Assembly (NCBI GenBank): GCA_040954445.1
Contig: CP144361.1
Coordinates: forward strand, 806,001-870,000
From: Burkholderia sp.
Lineage (GTDB): Bacteria > Pseudomonadota > Gammaproteobacteria > Burkholderiales > Burkholderiaceae
Reading direction: 5' to 3'
Length of the DNA: 64,000 bases
Of this stretch, positions 41,152-52,001 are shown piece after piece; the first letter of the stretch is position 1; every line of letters starts with the position of its first letter. Below the pieces are notes generated by a model. That model ran no database searches. It saw only the letters and a program-made list of their open reading frames with translations, and was not told where the DNA came from. The position numbers and the translations under genes were made by a program.

Positions 41152-42693
41152 TCAGGAGCGTTGTGGGTTCAGCTTGTTGACGTCTAAGTGCAGCTTGTTG
41201 AGCGCCGAAAGATAGGCTTTGGCCGAGGCCGCGACGATGTCCGGGTCGGTGCCGACGCCGTTCACGAGGTGCCCGCTCTTCGACAGGCGCACAGTCACCT
41301 CGCCCTGCGCCTGAGTGCCAGTGGTGATTGCGTTAACCGAGTACAGCAGTAGCTCCGAGCCGCTACCGACTTCCGTCTCGATCGCGTTCAGCGTCGCATC
41401 GACCGGACCGTTTCCGCTCGCTTCGCCGGTCACTTCGCCACCGTCGATCGAAAACACCACCTTGGCCTGTGGCTGTTCGCCGGTTTCCGAGCGCTGCGAC
41501 AACGCCACGAACTTGTAGTGTTCGCGCTCGACCACCACCGCCCCTTCCGAGACGATCGCGATGATGTCCTCATCGAAGATTTCGGCCTTGCGGTCGGCCA
41601 GGTCTTTGAAGCGCATGAAGGCCGCATTCAGCTCGGTTTCGCTATCGAGCAAGACGCCCAGCTCCTGCAAGCGCCGCTTGAAGGCGTTGCGGCCCGAAAG
41701 CTTGCCCAGCACGATCTTGTTGGTGGGCCGGCCAACGTCTTCCGCACGCATAATTTCGTAGGTGTCGCGCGCCTTTAGCACGCCGTCCTGGTGGATGCCC
41801 GAGGCGTGGGTAAAAGCGTTGGTCCCCACCACCGCCTTGTTCGGCTGCACCACGAAGCCGGTGATCTGCGAGACCAGCTTCGAGGCCGGCACGATCTGCG
41901 TGGTGTCTAGGCCGACGTCGAGGCCGAAATAGTCCTTTCGCGTCTTCACCGCCATCACGATCTCCTCGAGCGAGGTATTGCCGGCGCGCTCACCAAGACC
42001 ATTGATGGTGCATTCGATCTGGCGCGCGCCACCGATCTGCACGCCGGCCAGCGAGTTGGCTACGGCCATGCCAAGATCGTTGTGGCAGTGCACCGAGAAG
42101 ATCGCCTTGTCCGAGTTCGGGATCCGCTCGCGTAGCGTTTTGACCAGGTTGCCGTACAGCTCTGGCACGCCGTAGCCGACCGTGTCAGTAATGTTGATGG
42201 TAGTCGCGCCCTCGGCGATCACGGCTTCCAAGACGCCGCAGAGGAAGTCCACGTCGGAGCGGCTGCTGTCTTCCGGCGAGAACTCGACGTTGTCGGTGAA
42301 CTTGCACGCAAAATGCACCGCCAGCCGAGCTTGCTCAAACACCTGATCCGGCGTCATGTGCAGCTTCTTCTCCATGTGCAGCGGCGAAGTGGCGATGAAG
42401 GTATGAATCCTGAAGCTATTGGCGGGCTTCAGGGCATCGGCGGCGCGCTGGATATCCTTGTCGTTGGCACGGGCCAGCGAGCAGATCGTGCTGTCTTTGA
42501 CCAGCCCGGCGATGGTGTGGATCGCGTCGAAATCGCCGTTCGAGCTGGCCGCGAAACCGGCTTCAATCACGTCAACCTTCATCCGTTCGAGCTGTTTGGC
42601 GATACGGATCTTTTCTTCCTTCGTCATCGACGCGCCAGGCGATTGTTCGCCGTCACGCAAGGTAGTGTCGAAAATGATCAGCTTGTCTGTCAT
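41152..42693 (-). CDS. leuA: 2-isopropylmalate synthase
   Basis: Condenses acetyl-CoA with 2-ketoisovalerate, first step of leucine synthesis, feedback-inhibited by leucine. 513 residues from [20 protein letters not shown], with the metal and substrate motif [12 protein letters not shown] (about 8-19), catalytic HCHNDLGMA and [13 protein letters not shown] (TIM barrel). The C-terminal leucine-binding domain is present (about 385-513). Start supported by GGAG about 8 nt upstream; the longer frame is out-of-family. In Burkholderia leuA usually lies near rpsO, about 35 kb away here. Confidence 0.96.
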   Translation of the reverse strand: MTDKLIIFDTTLRDGEQSPGASMTKEEKIRIAKQLERMKVDVIEAGFAASSNGDFDAIHTIAGLVKDSTICSLARANDKDIQRAADALKPANSFRIHTFIATSPLHMEKKLHMTPDQVFEQARLAVHFACKFTDNVEFSPEDSSRSDVDFLCGVLEAVIAEGATTINITDTVGYGVPELYGNLVKTLRERIPNSDKAIFSVHCHNDLGMAVANSLAGVQIGGARQIECTINGLGERAGNTSLEEIVMAVKTRKDYFGLDVGLDTTQIVPASKLVSQITGFVVQPNKAVVGTNAFTHASGIHQDGVLKARDTYEIMRAEDVGRPTNKIVLGKLSGRNAFKRRLQELGVLLDSETELNAAFMRFKDLADRKAEIFDEDIIAIVSEGAVVVEREHYKFVALSQRSETGEQPQAKVVFSIDGGEVTGEASGNGPVDATLNAIETEVGSGSELLLYSVNAITTGTQAQGEVTVRLSKSGHLVNGVGTDPDIVAASAKAYLSALNKLHLDVNKLNPQRS

Positions 42694-42781
42694 GGGGAGG
42701 CTCCAGGGAGATCTTGTGGGTACGGTAGAAACGATGCAGTTCGCGCCACCGCAGGTGGCGCTCAGCAACAGACGAAGTTTC

Positions 42782-42898
42782 TTGATCCGCAATGCGTGAT
42801 TTTGAAAATAGAAAATCGTCGCTCATGTCTCTTTTTTCGATGCCCATCACACGATGGGACGATTTTATGATTTCAAAATCACGCATTGCGGATCAATA
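42782..42898. repeat. IS630-derived palindromic MITE, complete
   Basis: 117 bp with complementary arms TTGATCCGCAATGCGTGATT and AATCACGCATTGCGGATCAA around TTTTTTCGATGCCCATCAC. It abuts the left-truncated IS at 42899 and lies about 90 bp upstream of leuA. Confidence 0.88.
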
Positions 42899-43972
42899 TC
42901 AAGTCCGATTCCAGAGTAACTGCCTATTTCTTTTTAAGAAAATGCGCAAGGACATACACAAGACAGGTGAGCCGAAGGCACACTACCGTGTCAGAAATTG
43001 GGCGGTCTATAATGAAGGCCTGATCAACCGGGGAAACGTAACAATATAGATAGATGAAGCCGTCCTTGCCAGAATACCCGATGCCATACCCACACGTCGT
43101 CGCCCGTGTCTATACGGCGATACGCTGATTCAGGCATTACTTGGCGTGAAGACCGTCTATCGACTGACGTTGCGCGCCCTGCAAGGTTTCACCCAAAGAT
43201 CTGCGCGATCTGGCCTTCCCGAGCTTGCCGGTGCCGAATTACACCAGGCTCTGTCGCCGGGCAAAAACGCTTGATGTCGAACTGCCGATCCTTCGTGACA
43301 ATGAACCGATCCATCTGGATGTCGACAGCACCGGTCTGAAAGTTTATGGAGAAGGTGAATGGAAGGTGCGCCAGCACGGCTACTCGAAGCGGCGCACGTG
43401 GCGTAAAGTCCATCTCGCGCTCAATGCGAATACGGGTCAAGTGCATGCCGCGCTAATGACGAATCAGAATGTGGCTGACGGTGACGTTCTGGCCAAGTTG
43501 CTCGACCAGATTCCACGCGAAGAACAAATCGATGTCATCGGCGGTGATGGTGCCTACGACACAAAGCCATGCCATGCGGCCATTGCTGCACGCAGTGCTA
43601 TTCCTTCGATTCCGCCACGCGCGGGTGCCGTTCATTGGCCAGCGGATATGCCCGGTGCGGCGTGGCGTAATGGCGCGGTTGATGCAATTGCCCGTGACGG
43701 TCGTCGAGAATGGAAGCAAGACAGTGAGCAAGACAGTGGCTACCACCGGCGATCGCTTGCCGAGAATGCGATGTATCGCGGTTCAAGACCCTCACCGGCA
43801 ACTGTCTCTGGGCGCGTCACATCGACTCGCAGGCGACCGAGATCTCCGCTCGCGTCGGCGTCATCAACCGTATGGTGGGGTGGACCTCGCTCGTCCGCAA
43901 TCCGTTCGTATCGCCTGAAATTATGCCCGTCGATGCCATGGCGTCCTCACGCTCGATTTATGCAACAACGCC
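42899..43972 (+). mobile_element. IS903-type copy lacking its left TIR
   Basis: Begins at the internal TCAAGTCCGATTCCAGAGTA. Transposase MRKDIHKTGEPKAHYRVRNW has a stop at 43047 (ATATAG) and an extra base near 43199. A 9-bp duplication (GCAAGACAGT region, about 43716-43738) and a 2-base insertion at MYRGSRPS destroy the YREK lysine. Right TIR intact. Confidence 0.9.
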
Positions 43973-44046
43973 TATATGAGGGGCATGGAAAAACGAGGCC
44001 TGAGGGACGATTTTCTAATTTCAAGATTAAAAATTTTTGATTAATA
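43973..44046 (-). repeat. IS630-type left-end repeat, partial
   Basis: GGCATGGAAAAACGAGGCCT, then ATTTTCTAATTTCAAGATTA and a TTAATAA tip: half of the MITE. The 70 bp between it and hscA contain no convincing promoter. Confidence 0.65.
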
Positions 44047-44115
44047 ACCTCACTGATCGAGCGCCAGCCCATTAACCACCGGTGTATTACACTGCACTCT
44101 TAAAACCGCCCAGCA

Positions 44116-45984
44116 ATGGCTTTACTGCAAATCTCCGAACCCGGCATGGCACCCGTGCCGCATCAGCGGCGCCTGGCAGTTGGCATCGATTTCGGTACGA
44201 CGAATTCGCTCGTCGCCACGGTGCGTAACAGCGTGGCCGCGGTGCTGCCCGACGAAGCAGGCCGTATGCTGTTGCCTTCCGTGGTCCGTTACCTCGAGAA
44301 GGGTGGGCGACACATCGGTTATGCGGCCAAGGAAGCTGCGGCCAACGATCCGCGCAACACCATCGTCTCGGTCAAGCGTTTCATGGGCCGCAGCAAGGCT
44401 GAGGTCGAGCACGCGGCCAACGCGCCCTACGACTTCGTCGATGCGCCGGGCTTGGTGCAGATCCGTACCGTCAACGGGGTGAAGAGCCCCGTCGAGGTAT
44501 CGGCCGAGATTCTTGCCACGCTGCGCCAGCGCGCCGAGGATACGCTCGGCGACGAACTGGTGGGTGCCGTGATCACCGTGCCAGCTTATTTCGATGACGC
44601 GCAGCGCCAGGCCACCAAGGATGCAGCTCGGCTGGCCGGCCTGAAGGTCTTGCGTCTGCTCAACGAACCAACCGCGGCCGCGATCGCCTACGGGCTCGAC
44701 AACGCTGCGGAAGGCCTCTATGCCGTCTATGATCTGGGCGGCGGCACCTTCGACCTTTCGATCCTGAAACTGACCAAAGGCGTGTTCGAAGTCCTCGCGG
44801 CGGGTGGCGATGCCGCACTCGGCGGTGACGATTTCGACCACGCCCTGTTCGCGCATGTGCTCGCCGTGGCGGGTATCGAACTTACTGCGCTGTCGACTGA
44901 AGATGTGCGCACGTTGCTTGACCGTTCGCGTGCCGTGAAGGAAGCACTGAGCGACGTACCCGAGGTAACCTTCGAGATCACGCTGTCGAGCGGCGTGGCG
45001 ATCGCCCAGACGATTTTTGCAGATACTTTTTCCAGTCTGGTCGAGCCGCTGGTCGCGCGCACCCTCGCGCCGACCCGCAAGGCGCTTCGCGATGCGCAGG
45101 TCACGCCGACCGAGATTAAGGGTGTGATACTGGTGGGCGGCGCGACGCGCATGCCGATGATCCGCGCGACCGTCGAATGTTTCTTCGGCCAGCCGCCGTT
45201 GGTTAATCTCGATCCGGACCAAGTAGTCGCGCTTGGTGCCGCGGTGCAGGCCGACCTGCTGGCCGGCAACCGTGCCAACGGTGACGACTGGCTGCTGCTC
45301 GACGTGATCCCGCTGTCGCTCGGCGTCGAAACCATGGGGGGGCTGGTCGAGAAGATCATTCCGCGCAACTCGACTATCCCCGTGGCGCGCGCACAGACAT
45401 TCACTACTTTCAAGGATAGCCAGACCGCGATGGCGATCCACGTGGTGCAGGGCGAGCGTGAACTGGTAGCCGACTGCCGTTCTCTGGCGCACTTGGAGCT
45501 GCGCGGCATTCCGCCGATGTCGGCGGGTGCGGCGCGAATCCGCGTGACCTACCAGGTCGATGCAGATGGCTTGCTGTCGGTGTTTGCGCGCGAGCAGCAT
45601 TCAGGCGTGGAGGTCTCGGTAGTGGTGAAGCCCTCCTACGGCCTAGCCGACGACGACATCGCCAAAATGCTGGAAGACAGCTTCAAGACTGCCGAAATCG
45701 ACATGCGCGTACGCGCGTTGCGCGAGGCGCAGGTGGAGGCGCAGCGCATCGCCGAGATGACCGAGGTGGCGCTCGCGGTGGACGCGGACCTGCTCGATGC
45801 CGAGGAGCGTACAGCAATCTACGCGCTGATCAGCAAGCTGCGCGCGCTGATGGGCGGTGAGGACACTCACGTGATCGACGCGGCGACCAAGGCGCTGGCC
45901 GAGGGCACCGACGAATTCGCAGCGCGGCGGATGGACAAAAACATCCGGCTCGCGCTCGTGGGCTGCAAGCCCGACGAAATCTGA
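44116..45984 (+). CDS. hscA: Fe-S assembly chaperone HscA
   Basis: Specialised Hsp70 that, with HscB, releases Fe-S clusters from IscU. 622 residues, normal length. Nucleotide-binding domain motifs [12 protein letters not shown] (about 24-35), [13 protein letters not shown] and [11 protein letters not shown] are intact, and the substrate-binding domain starts near [16 protein letters not shown] (about 395). In the isc operon hscB precedes and fdx follows. Here hscB is not present upstream (IS DNA instead) and fdx is displaced by about 2 kb of IS copies. No good ribosome site is visible before ATG. Confidence 0.96.
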   Translation: MALLQISEPGMAPVPHQRRLAVGIDFGTTNSLVATVRNSVAAVLPDEAGRMLLPSVVRYLEKGGRHIGYAAKEAAANDPRNTIVSVKRFMGRSKAEVEHAANAPYDFVDAPGLVQIRTVNGVKSPVEVSAEILATLRQRAEDTLGDELVGAVITVPAYFDDAQRQATKDAARLAGLKVLRLLNEPTAAAIAYGLDNAAEGLYAVYDLGGGTFDLSILKLTKGVFEVLAAGGDAALGGDDFDHALFAHVLAVAGIELTALSTEDVRTLLDRSRAVKEALSDVPEVTFEITLSSGVAIAQTIFADTFSSLVEPLVARTLAPTRKALRDAQVTPTEIKGVILVGGATRMPMIRATVECFFGQPPLVNLDPDQVVALGAAVQADLLAGNRANGDDWLLLDVIPLSLGVETMGGLVEKIIPRNSTIPVARAQTFTTFKDSQTAMAIHVVQGERELVADCRSLAHLELRGIPPMSAGAARIRVTYQVDADGLLSVFAREQHSGVEVSVVVKPSYGLADDDIAKMLEDSFKTAEIDMRVRALREAQVEAQRIAEMTEVALAVDADLLDAEERTAIYALISKLRALMGGEDTHVIDAATKALAEGTDEFAARRMDKNIRLALVGCKPDEI

Positions 45985-46033
45985 AATAACGTCATTGCGC
46001 CGAAGTGCGCGATGCGAAGCGACGCTGCATACC

Positions 46034-46893
46034 GGCGTCGTTGCATAAATCTGGCGAGAGCTGGTGACGTTTACGCGAAACGGTCAAATTCCAGCGTTAC
46101 TTCCTAATTTTTGAAGGCGTTGTTGCATAAATTGATCGTAAGGACGCAATGACGTTGTTGCATCAATCAAGCGAGAGGACGCAATGAGATTGACGGGCAT
46201 AATTTCAGGCGATACGAACAGATTGCGGACGAGCGAGGTCCGCCATGCGGTTGATTACGCTGACTCGAAGGCGACCTCGGGCGCCTTCGAGTCAGCGTGA
46301 GGCGCCCAGAGACAGCTACTGGTGAGCCTCTTGAACCGATACATCCCATTCTTTGCAAGCGATCGCCGGTAGTAGCCACTGTCTTTCTTCCATTCTCGAC
46401 GACCGTCACGGGCAATTGAATCAACCGCGCCATTACGCCACGCCACACCCGGCGTATCCGCTGCCCAATGAGCGGCACCCTCGCGTGGCGGAATCGAAGG
46501 AATAGCACTGTGTGCAGCAATGGCCGCATGGCATGGCTTGGTGTCGTAGGCACCGTCACCGCCGATGACATCGATTTGTTCGTCGCGTGGAATCTGGTCG
46601 AGCAACTTGGCCAGAGCGTCACCGTCAGCCACATTCTGATTCGTCATTAGCGCGGTATGCACTTGACCCGTATTGGGGTTAAGCGCGAGATGGACTTTAC
46701 GCCACGTGCACCGCTTCGAGTAGCGGTGCTGGCGCTCCACCCTGCCATTCACCTTCGCCATAGACCTTCAGACCGGTGCTGTCGACCACCAGGTGGATTC
46801 GTTCGTTGTCGCGAAGGATCGGCAGTTCGACATCAAGCGTTTTTGCCCGGCGACAGAGGGTGGCGTAAATTCGGCACCGGCAAGCTCGGGAAG
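46034..46893 (-). mobile_element. IS903-type fragments and a divergent inverted copy
   Basis: 46034-46113 is a left-end piece, 46116-46150 a right tip, and 46151-46893 a reversed, divergent transposase. It lacks its N-terminal third and has RSLAKNGMYRFK, where the YREK glutamate is replaced by Lys, plus a C-terminal shift (PHADSKAPEVAFESA). Confidence 0.87.
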
Positions 46894-48012
46894 GGCGTTG
46901 TTGCATAAATCGAGCGAGATCCATTGATGTTTATGCACAACAGTCTCGGGGCCAGATCCCTATCAAGTCAGATTCCAGAGTAACTGCCTAATTTTTTCCA
47001 AGAAAATGCGCAAGGACATACACAAGACAGGTAAGTCGAAGACACGCTACCGTGTCAGGAATTGGGCGGCCTATAATGAAGGGCTGATCAACCGGGGGAA
47101 CATAACAATATGGATAGATAAAGCCGTCCTTGCCAGAATACCCGATGCCATACCCGCACGTGGTCGCCCGTGTCTATACGGCGATACGCTGATTCAGGCA
47201 TTACTTGGCGTGAAGACCGTCTATCGACTGATGTTGCCCCGCCCTGCAAGGTTTCACCCAAAGTCTGCGCGATCTGGCCTTCCCGAGCTTGCCGGTGCCG
47301 AATTACACCACGCTCTGTCGCCGGGCAAAAACGCTTGATGTCAAACTGCCGATCCTTCGTGACAATGAACCGATCCATCTGGTTGTCGACAGCACCGGTC
47401 TGAAGGTCTATGGAGAAGGTGAATGGAAGGTGGCGCCAGCACGGCTACTCGAAGCCGCGCACGTGGCGTAAAGTCCATCTCGCGCTCAACGCGAATACAG
47501 GTCAAGTGCATGCCGCGCTAATGACGAATCAGAATGTGGCTGATGGTGACGCTCTGGCCAAGTTGCTCGACCAGATTCCACGCGAAGAACAAATCGATGT
47601 CATCGGCGGTGACGGTGCCTACGACACCAAGCCATGACGTGCGGCCATTGCTGCACGCAGTGCTATTCCTTCGATTCCGCCACGCGAGGGTGCCGCTCAT
47701 TGGCCAGCGGATATGCCCGGTGCGGCGTGGCGTAATGGCGCGGTTGATGCAATTGCCCGTGACGGTCGTCGAGAATGGAAGCAACACAGTGGCTACCACC
47801 GGCGATCGCTTGCCGAGAATGCGATGTATCGGTACCCTCACCGGCCACTGTCTCTGGGCGCGTCCCATCGCCGCGCAGGCGACCGAGGTCGCCTGCGCGG
47901 CGGCGTCATCAACCGCATGGCGAACCTCGCTCGTCCGCCATCCGTTTGTATCGCCTGAATTATGCCCGTCCGATGCCATGGCGTCCTCACGCTCGATTTA
48001 TGCAACAACACC
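46894..48012 (+). mobile_element. IS903-type copy, full length (1119 bp)
   Basis: Left TIR intact, right TIR ends ACACC. Transposase MRKDIHKTGKSKTRYRVRNW is broken by an inserted C near 47238 and an inserted G near 47432. There is a nonsense codon at DTKP (47636, TGC to TGA) and a deletion around MYRYPHRPL. Flanking 9-mers differ. Confidence 0.92.
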
Positions 48013-48043
48013 CTGCACACCATCGATGAAACATGGAACCGAC

Positions 48044-48385
48044 ATGCCCAAACTGATAGTTTTTCCTCACGTTGAACTGTGCCCTGATGGTGCAGTGATC
48101 GACGCGACGCCCGGCAAGAGTATCTGTGACAATCTGCTCGACAATGGAATTGAGATTGAACACGCCTGCGAGAAATCCTGCGCCTGTACGACTTGCCACG
48201 TGATTGTACGCAAAGGCTTTAACGGGCTGTCTCCCTCCGAGGAAGACGAGGACGACCGACTCGATCGCGCCTGGGGGCTGGAGCCGCAATCGCGTTTATC
48301 TTGCCAGGCGATCGTGAGGGAGGAATTAGACTTACTGGTCGAGATCCCCAAGCACACGATCAACCACGCGAAAGAAAATCACTGA
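48044..48385 (+). CDS. fdx: [2Fe-2S] ferredoxin of the isc system
   Basis: Electron donor for Fe-S cluster assembly. 113 residues from MPKLIVFPHVELCPDGAVID. The cluster ligands sit in HACEKSCACTTCHVIV (Cys 42, 48, 51) and LSCQAIV (Cys 87), the adrenodoxin-type isc pattern. A start 18 bp upstream (MKHGTD) is also in frame. Separated from hscA by about 2.06 kb of IS903-type DNA, with only 31 bp between the IS and its ATG, so co-transcription with hscA is doubtful. Confidence 0.95.
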   Translation: MPKLIVFPHVELCPDGAVIDATPGKSICDNLLDNGIEIEHACEKSCACTTCHVIVRKGFNGLSPSEEDEDDRLDRAWGLEPQSRLSCQAIVREELDLLVEIPKHTINHAKENH

Positions 48386-48388
48386 CCG

Positions 48389-48497
48389 GCGTTGTTGCAT
48401 AAATTTAGCGAGAGCTGGTGCAGTTTAGCGCAACGGTCGTGGCCAGCCCATGTTATTAATCCGAAATTCGTGATTTTGAAATTTGAAAATCGGAGCA
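48389..48497 (+). mobile_element. IS903-type left-end fragment fused to an IS630 tip
   Basis: 48389-48449 is a diverged left end (GGCGTTGTTGCATAAATTTA). 48450-48497 is an IS630-type tip (TATTAATCCGAAATTCGTGA to TTTGAAAATCGGAG), whose last bases supply GGAG 9 nt before the cobF start. Confidence 0.7.
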
Positions 48498-48502
48498 GCC
48501 GC

Positions 48503-49270
48503 GTGAAACACATCCTCATCATCGGCATCGGTGCCGGCAATCCAGACTATCTGACCCTGCAGGCTATTGACGCGTTGCGACGCGCCGATGTGTTCTTCGT
48601 AATGGACAAGGGAGCGGTCAAAGAGAAGCTGATCGTCCTGCGGCGCAAGATCATCGAGCGTCACGCTGGCCAGCGGACCTGGCGCATTGTCGAGACGGCC
48701 AGCCCTAAGCGCGGCCCCGACGGAGAGAGCTACGTGGGCGCGGTCGAGCGGCTGAACTACGAAAAGCAGCAGGTGTTCGAGCGCCTGATCAGCGAGGAGC
48801 TACGCGACGGCGAATGCGGGGCCTTCCTGATATGGGGCGATCCAGCACTCTATGACAGCACCATGCGCATTGTCGCCTCGATCGATGCCGGCGGCCACTA
48901 CGACTTCGAGTACGAGGTAATTCCCGGCATCAGCAGCGTGCAGGCGTTGGCCGCGCGGCATCGTATCGCACTCAACGAGATCGGTCGCGCGGTCGAGATC
49001 GTCAATGGCCGCGGGCTTGACGTGCACCTGCCCGAGGGGGTCGACAGCGTGGTGGTGATGCTCGATACGCACAATGCTTTTGAGCGCATCGAGGACGATG
49101 TCGACATTTACTGGGGCGCCTATATTGGTACAACCGAGGAGATCCTGGTGGCCGGGCGCCTCGCCGAGGTCAAGCGAGAGATTGCACGCGTGCGGGCCGA
49201 GGCGCGTGCCAGCCACGGCTGGATCATGGATACCTACCTGCTGAAAAAGCGCGAGCGGGCGCAGGGCTGA
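48503..49270 (+). CDS. cobF: Precorrin-6A synthase (deacetylating)
   Basis: SAM-dependent C1 methylation with loss of acetate in the aerobic cobalamin pathway. 255 residues from a GTG start, MKHILIIGIGAGNPDYLTLQ. The tetrapyrrole-methylase GIGxGxP loop (about 8-14), IWGDPALYDSTMRI and VIPGISSVQALAARH are intact. Start supported by GGAG 9 nt upstream. No other cob gene is in this window, so whether it works in a pathway cannot be judged; it may be a leftover or part of a dispersed set. Confidence 0.92.
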   Translation: MKHILIIGIGAGNPDYLTLQAIDALRRADVFFVMDKGAVKEKLIVLRRKIIERHAGQRTWRIVETASPKRGPDGESYVGAVERLNYEKQQVFERLISEELRDGECGAFLIWGDPALYDSTMRIVASIDAGGHYDFEYEVIPGISSVQALAARHRIALNEIGRAVEIVNGRGLDVHLPEGVDSVVVMLDTHNAFERIEDDVDIYWGAYIGTTEEILVAGRLAEVKREIARVRAEARASHGWIMDTYLLKKRERAQG

Positions 49271-49362
49271 AGCAGGCCATATCTCCCGTATATCCAGCGC
49301 GGCACCCCGCGATCAGAAGCAATGGCAGTTTCCGGTGGCGACCAGAAACTGTGGCTGTGCCC

Positions 49363-50490
49363 GGCGTTGTTGCATAAATCGTCGTTATTGTATAAATCGA
49401 GCGTGAGGACGGCATGGCAGCGACAGGCATAATTTCAGGCGATACGAACGGATTGCGGACGAGCGAGGTCCGCCATGCGGTTGATGACGCCGACGCGCCC
49501 AGAGACAGTTTCCGGTGAGAGTCTTGAACCGATACATCGCATTCTCGGCAAGCGAGCGCCGGTGGTAGCCACTGTCTTGCTTCCATTCTCGACGACCGTC
49601 ACGGGCAATTGCATCAACCTCGCCGTTATGCCGTGCCGCACCGGGCGTATCCGCTGGCCAATGAGCGGCACCCTCGCGTGGCGGAATCGAATGAACAGCA
49701 CTGCGTGCAGCAATGCCCGCATAGCATAGCTTGGTGTCGTAGGCAGCGTCGTCGCCAATGACATTGATCTGTTCATCGCGCGGAATCTGGTGGAGCAACT
49801 TAGCCAGAGCGTCACCGTCAGCCACATTCTGATGCGTCATTATTGATCACCAATTTCGGATTAATAGCGCGGCATGCACTTGACCGGTATTCGCGTTGAG
49901 TGCGAGATGGACTTTACGCCACGTGCGCCGCTTCGAGTAGCCGTGCTGGCGGACCCCTTCCATTCACCTTCGCCGTAGACCTTCAAACCGGTGCTGTCGA
50001 CCATCAAGTGGATCAGTTCGCTCTCGCGAAGAATCGGCAGTTCGACATCAAGCATTTTTACCCGGAGAAAGAGCGTGGTGTAATTTGGCAGCGGCAAGCT
50101 CGGGAAGGCCAGATCGCGTAGACTTTGGGTGAAACTTTGCAGGGCGCGAAACGTCAGTCGATAGACGGTCTTTACGGCAAGTAATGTCTGAATCAGCGTA
50201 TCGCCGTATAGACACGGGCGACCACGTGTAGTATGGCGTAGGGTATTCTGGCAAGGCTGGCTTCATCTATCCATATCATCACGTTCCCCCGGTTGATCAG
50301 ACCTTCATTATAGGCCGCCCAATTCCTGACACGGTAGCGTACCTTCGGCTCACCTGTCTTGTGTATGTCCTTGCGCATTTTCTTGGCAACAATTAGGCAG
50401 TTACTCTGGAATCTGACTTGATAGGGGGCTGGCCCCGCGAACGGTGCGCGTAAACGTCAACGGATCTCGCTCGATTTATGCAATAACGCC
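49363..50490 (-). mobile_element. IS903-type copy, divergent subtype, inverted
   Basis: A right tip stub (49363-49381) is followed by a second right end and the reversed transposase of the older subtype (LPLPNYTTLFLRVKMLDVEL; LHQIPRDEQINVIGDDAAYD). It has an IS630 micro-insertion at 49841-49866, several shifts and a short C-terminal deletion. Forms an inverted pair with the copy at 50700. Confidence 0.88.
49841..49866. repeat. TA-flanked 22-bp micro-insertion
   Basis: TTGATCACCAA...GGATTAA inserted at the TA of GCGTCATTAGCGCGG in the transposase, with TA on both sides. It splits the frame at the GQVHAAL/MTHQNV junction. Confidence 0.85.
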
Positions 50491-50699
50491 GCTTACAAAT
50501 ATCAAGCACGCCCGTGCTCGACAAGTTCGTATGCTAGGCAATCTCGTCGTAAGTCCAGCCCGGGCGTGCGTAGGTTGATCACCTGACGTCGCATGCTCTT
50601 CACATGTCTCACGAGGAAGTGATCTCATTTCTCGTTTTTCTATCTCCCTAACATTAGGGTCGATTTGCCAATTGCAAGATCACAAATTGCGGATCAATA
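50491..50699 (-). pseudogene. IS630-family 5' end with HTH region, remnant
   Basis: Reverse complement matches the 5' part of IS630 copy 4: pieces of the HTH (segment equivalent to TYDEIAEHLNLSRTGVFDIC) followed by the left tip ending GCGGATCAATA. Scattered substitutions and indels; the rest of the element is missing. Confidence 0.75.
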
Positions 50700-51850
50700 T
50701 TGCATAAATCGAGCGAGATCCGTTGACGTTTACGCGCACCGTTCGCGGGGCCAGCCCCCTATCAAGTCAGATTCCAGAGTAACTGCCTAATTGTTGCCAA
50801 GAAAATGCGCAAGGACATACACAAGACAGGTGAGCCGAAGGTACGCTACCGTGTCAGGAATTGGGCAGCCTATAATGCAGCCTTGAGCAACCGGGGGAAC
50901 GTGACGAGACGATATGGATAGATGAAGCCGTCTTTGCCAGAATATCTGACGCCATACCTATGCGTGGGGTCGCCCACACCTGTACGGGGCGCTACGCTGA
51001 TTCAGGCATGACTTGCCGTAAAAACCGTCTATCGACTGACGTTTCGCGCCCTGCAAAGTTTCACCCAAAGTCGCGATTTGACCTTCCCGAGCTTGCCGCT
51101 GCCAAATTACACCACGCTCTTTCTCCGGGTAAAAATGCTTGATGTCGAACTGCCGATTCTTCGCGAGAGCGAACTGATCCACTTGATGGTCGACAGCACC
51201 GGTTTGAAGGTCTACGGCGAAGGTGAATGGAAGGTGCGCCAGCACGGCTACTCGAAGCGGTGCACGTGGCGTAAAGTCCAGCCCGCACTCAACGCGAATA
51301 CGGGTCAAGTGCATGCCGCGCTATTAATCCGAAATTGGTGATCAATAATGACGCATCAGCACGTGGCTGACGGTGACGCTCTGGCCAAGTTGCTCCACCA
51401 GATTCCGCGCGATGAACAGATCAATGTCATTGGCGACGACGCTGCCTACGACACCAAGCCATGCTATGCGGGCATTGCTGCACGCAGTGCTGTTCATTCG
51501 ATTCCGCCACGCGAGGGTGCCGCTCATTGGCCAGCGGATACGCCCGGTTCGGTATGGCATAACGGCGAGGTTGATGCAATTGCCCGTGACGGTCGTCGAG
51601 AATGGAAGCAAGACAGTGGCTACCACCGGCGCTCGCTTGCCGAGAACGCGATGTATCAGTTCAAGACGCTCACCGTTCACTGTCTCTCGGCGCGTCAAAT
51701 CGACTCGATGGCGACCGAGGAGGAGGTAGCTGTTCGCGTCAGCGTAATCAATCACATGGCGGACCTTGCTCGTCCGCAATCCGTTTGTATCGCCTGAAAT
51801 TATGTCCGTCGATGCTATTGCGTCCTCACGCTCGCTTTATGCAACAACGC
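50700..51850 (+). mobile_element. IS903-type copy, divergent subtype, left TIR lost
   Basis: Starts TTGCATAAATCGAGCGAGAT directly after an IS630 tip. The transposase frame is broken at the N-terminus (GNVTRRYG) and at SRFDL. It is split at GQVHAAL by the micro-insertion at 51322-51347, then open as MTHQHVADGDALAKLLHQIP to SVCIA with YREK intact. Right end CAACAACGC. Confidence 0.87.
51322..51347. repeat. TA-flanked 22-bp micro-insertion
   Basis: Reverse complement of the insertion at 49841, at the identical transposase position, so it predates the duplication that produced these two IS copies. Confidence 0.85.
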
Positions 51851-52001
51851 TACAGCGTCAGTCGCTAGACGGTTTTCACGCCAAGTAATCCATGAATCAG
51901 CGTATTGCTCCATACAGACGCGGGCGACCACGCGTGGGTATGGCGTCTGGCATTCTGGCAAAGACAGCTATCATCTATTTAGATAGTCATGTTCTCCCGG
52001 T

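Noticed and set aside
44122..45600. Long antisense open frame (492 codons) opposite hscA
   Set aside because: No recognisable domain; low-complexity His/Arg/Gln-rich composition. It is a by-product of GC-rich codon use in hscA.
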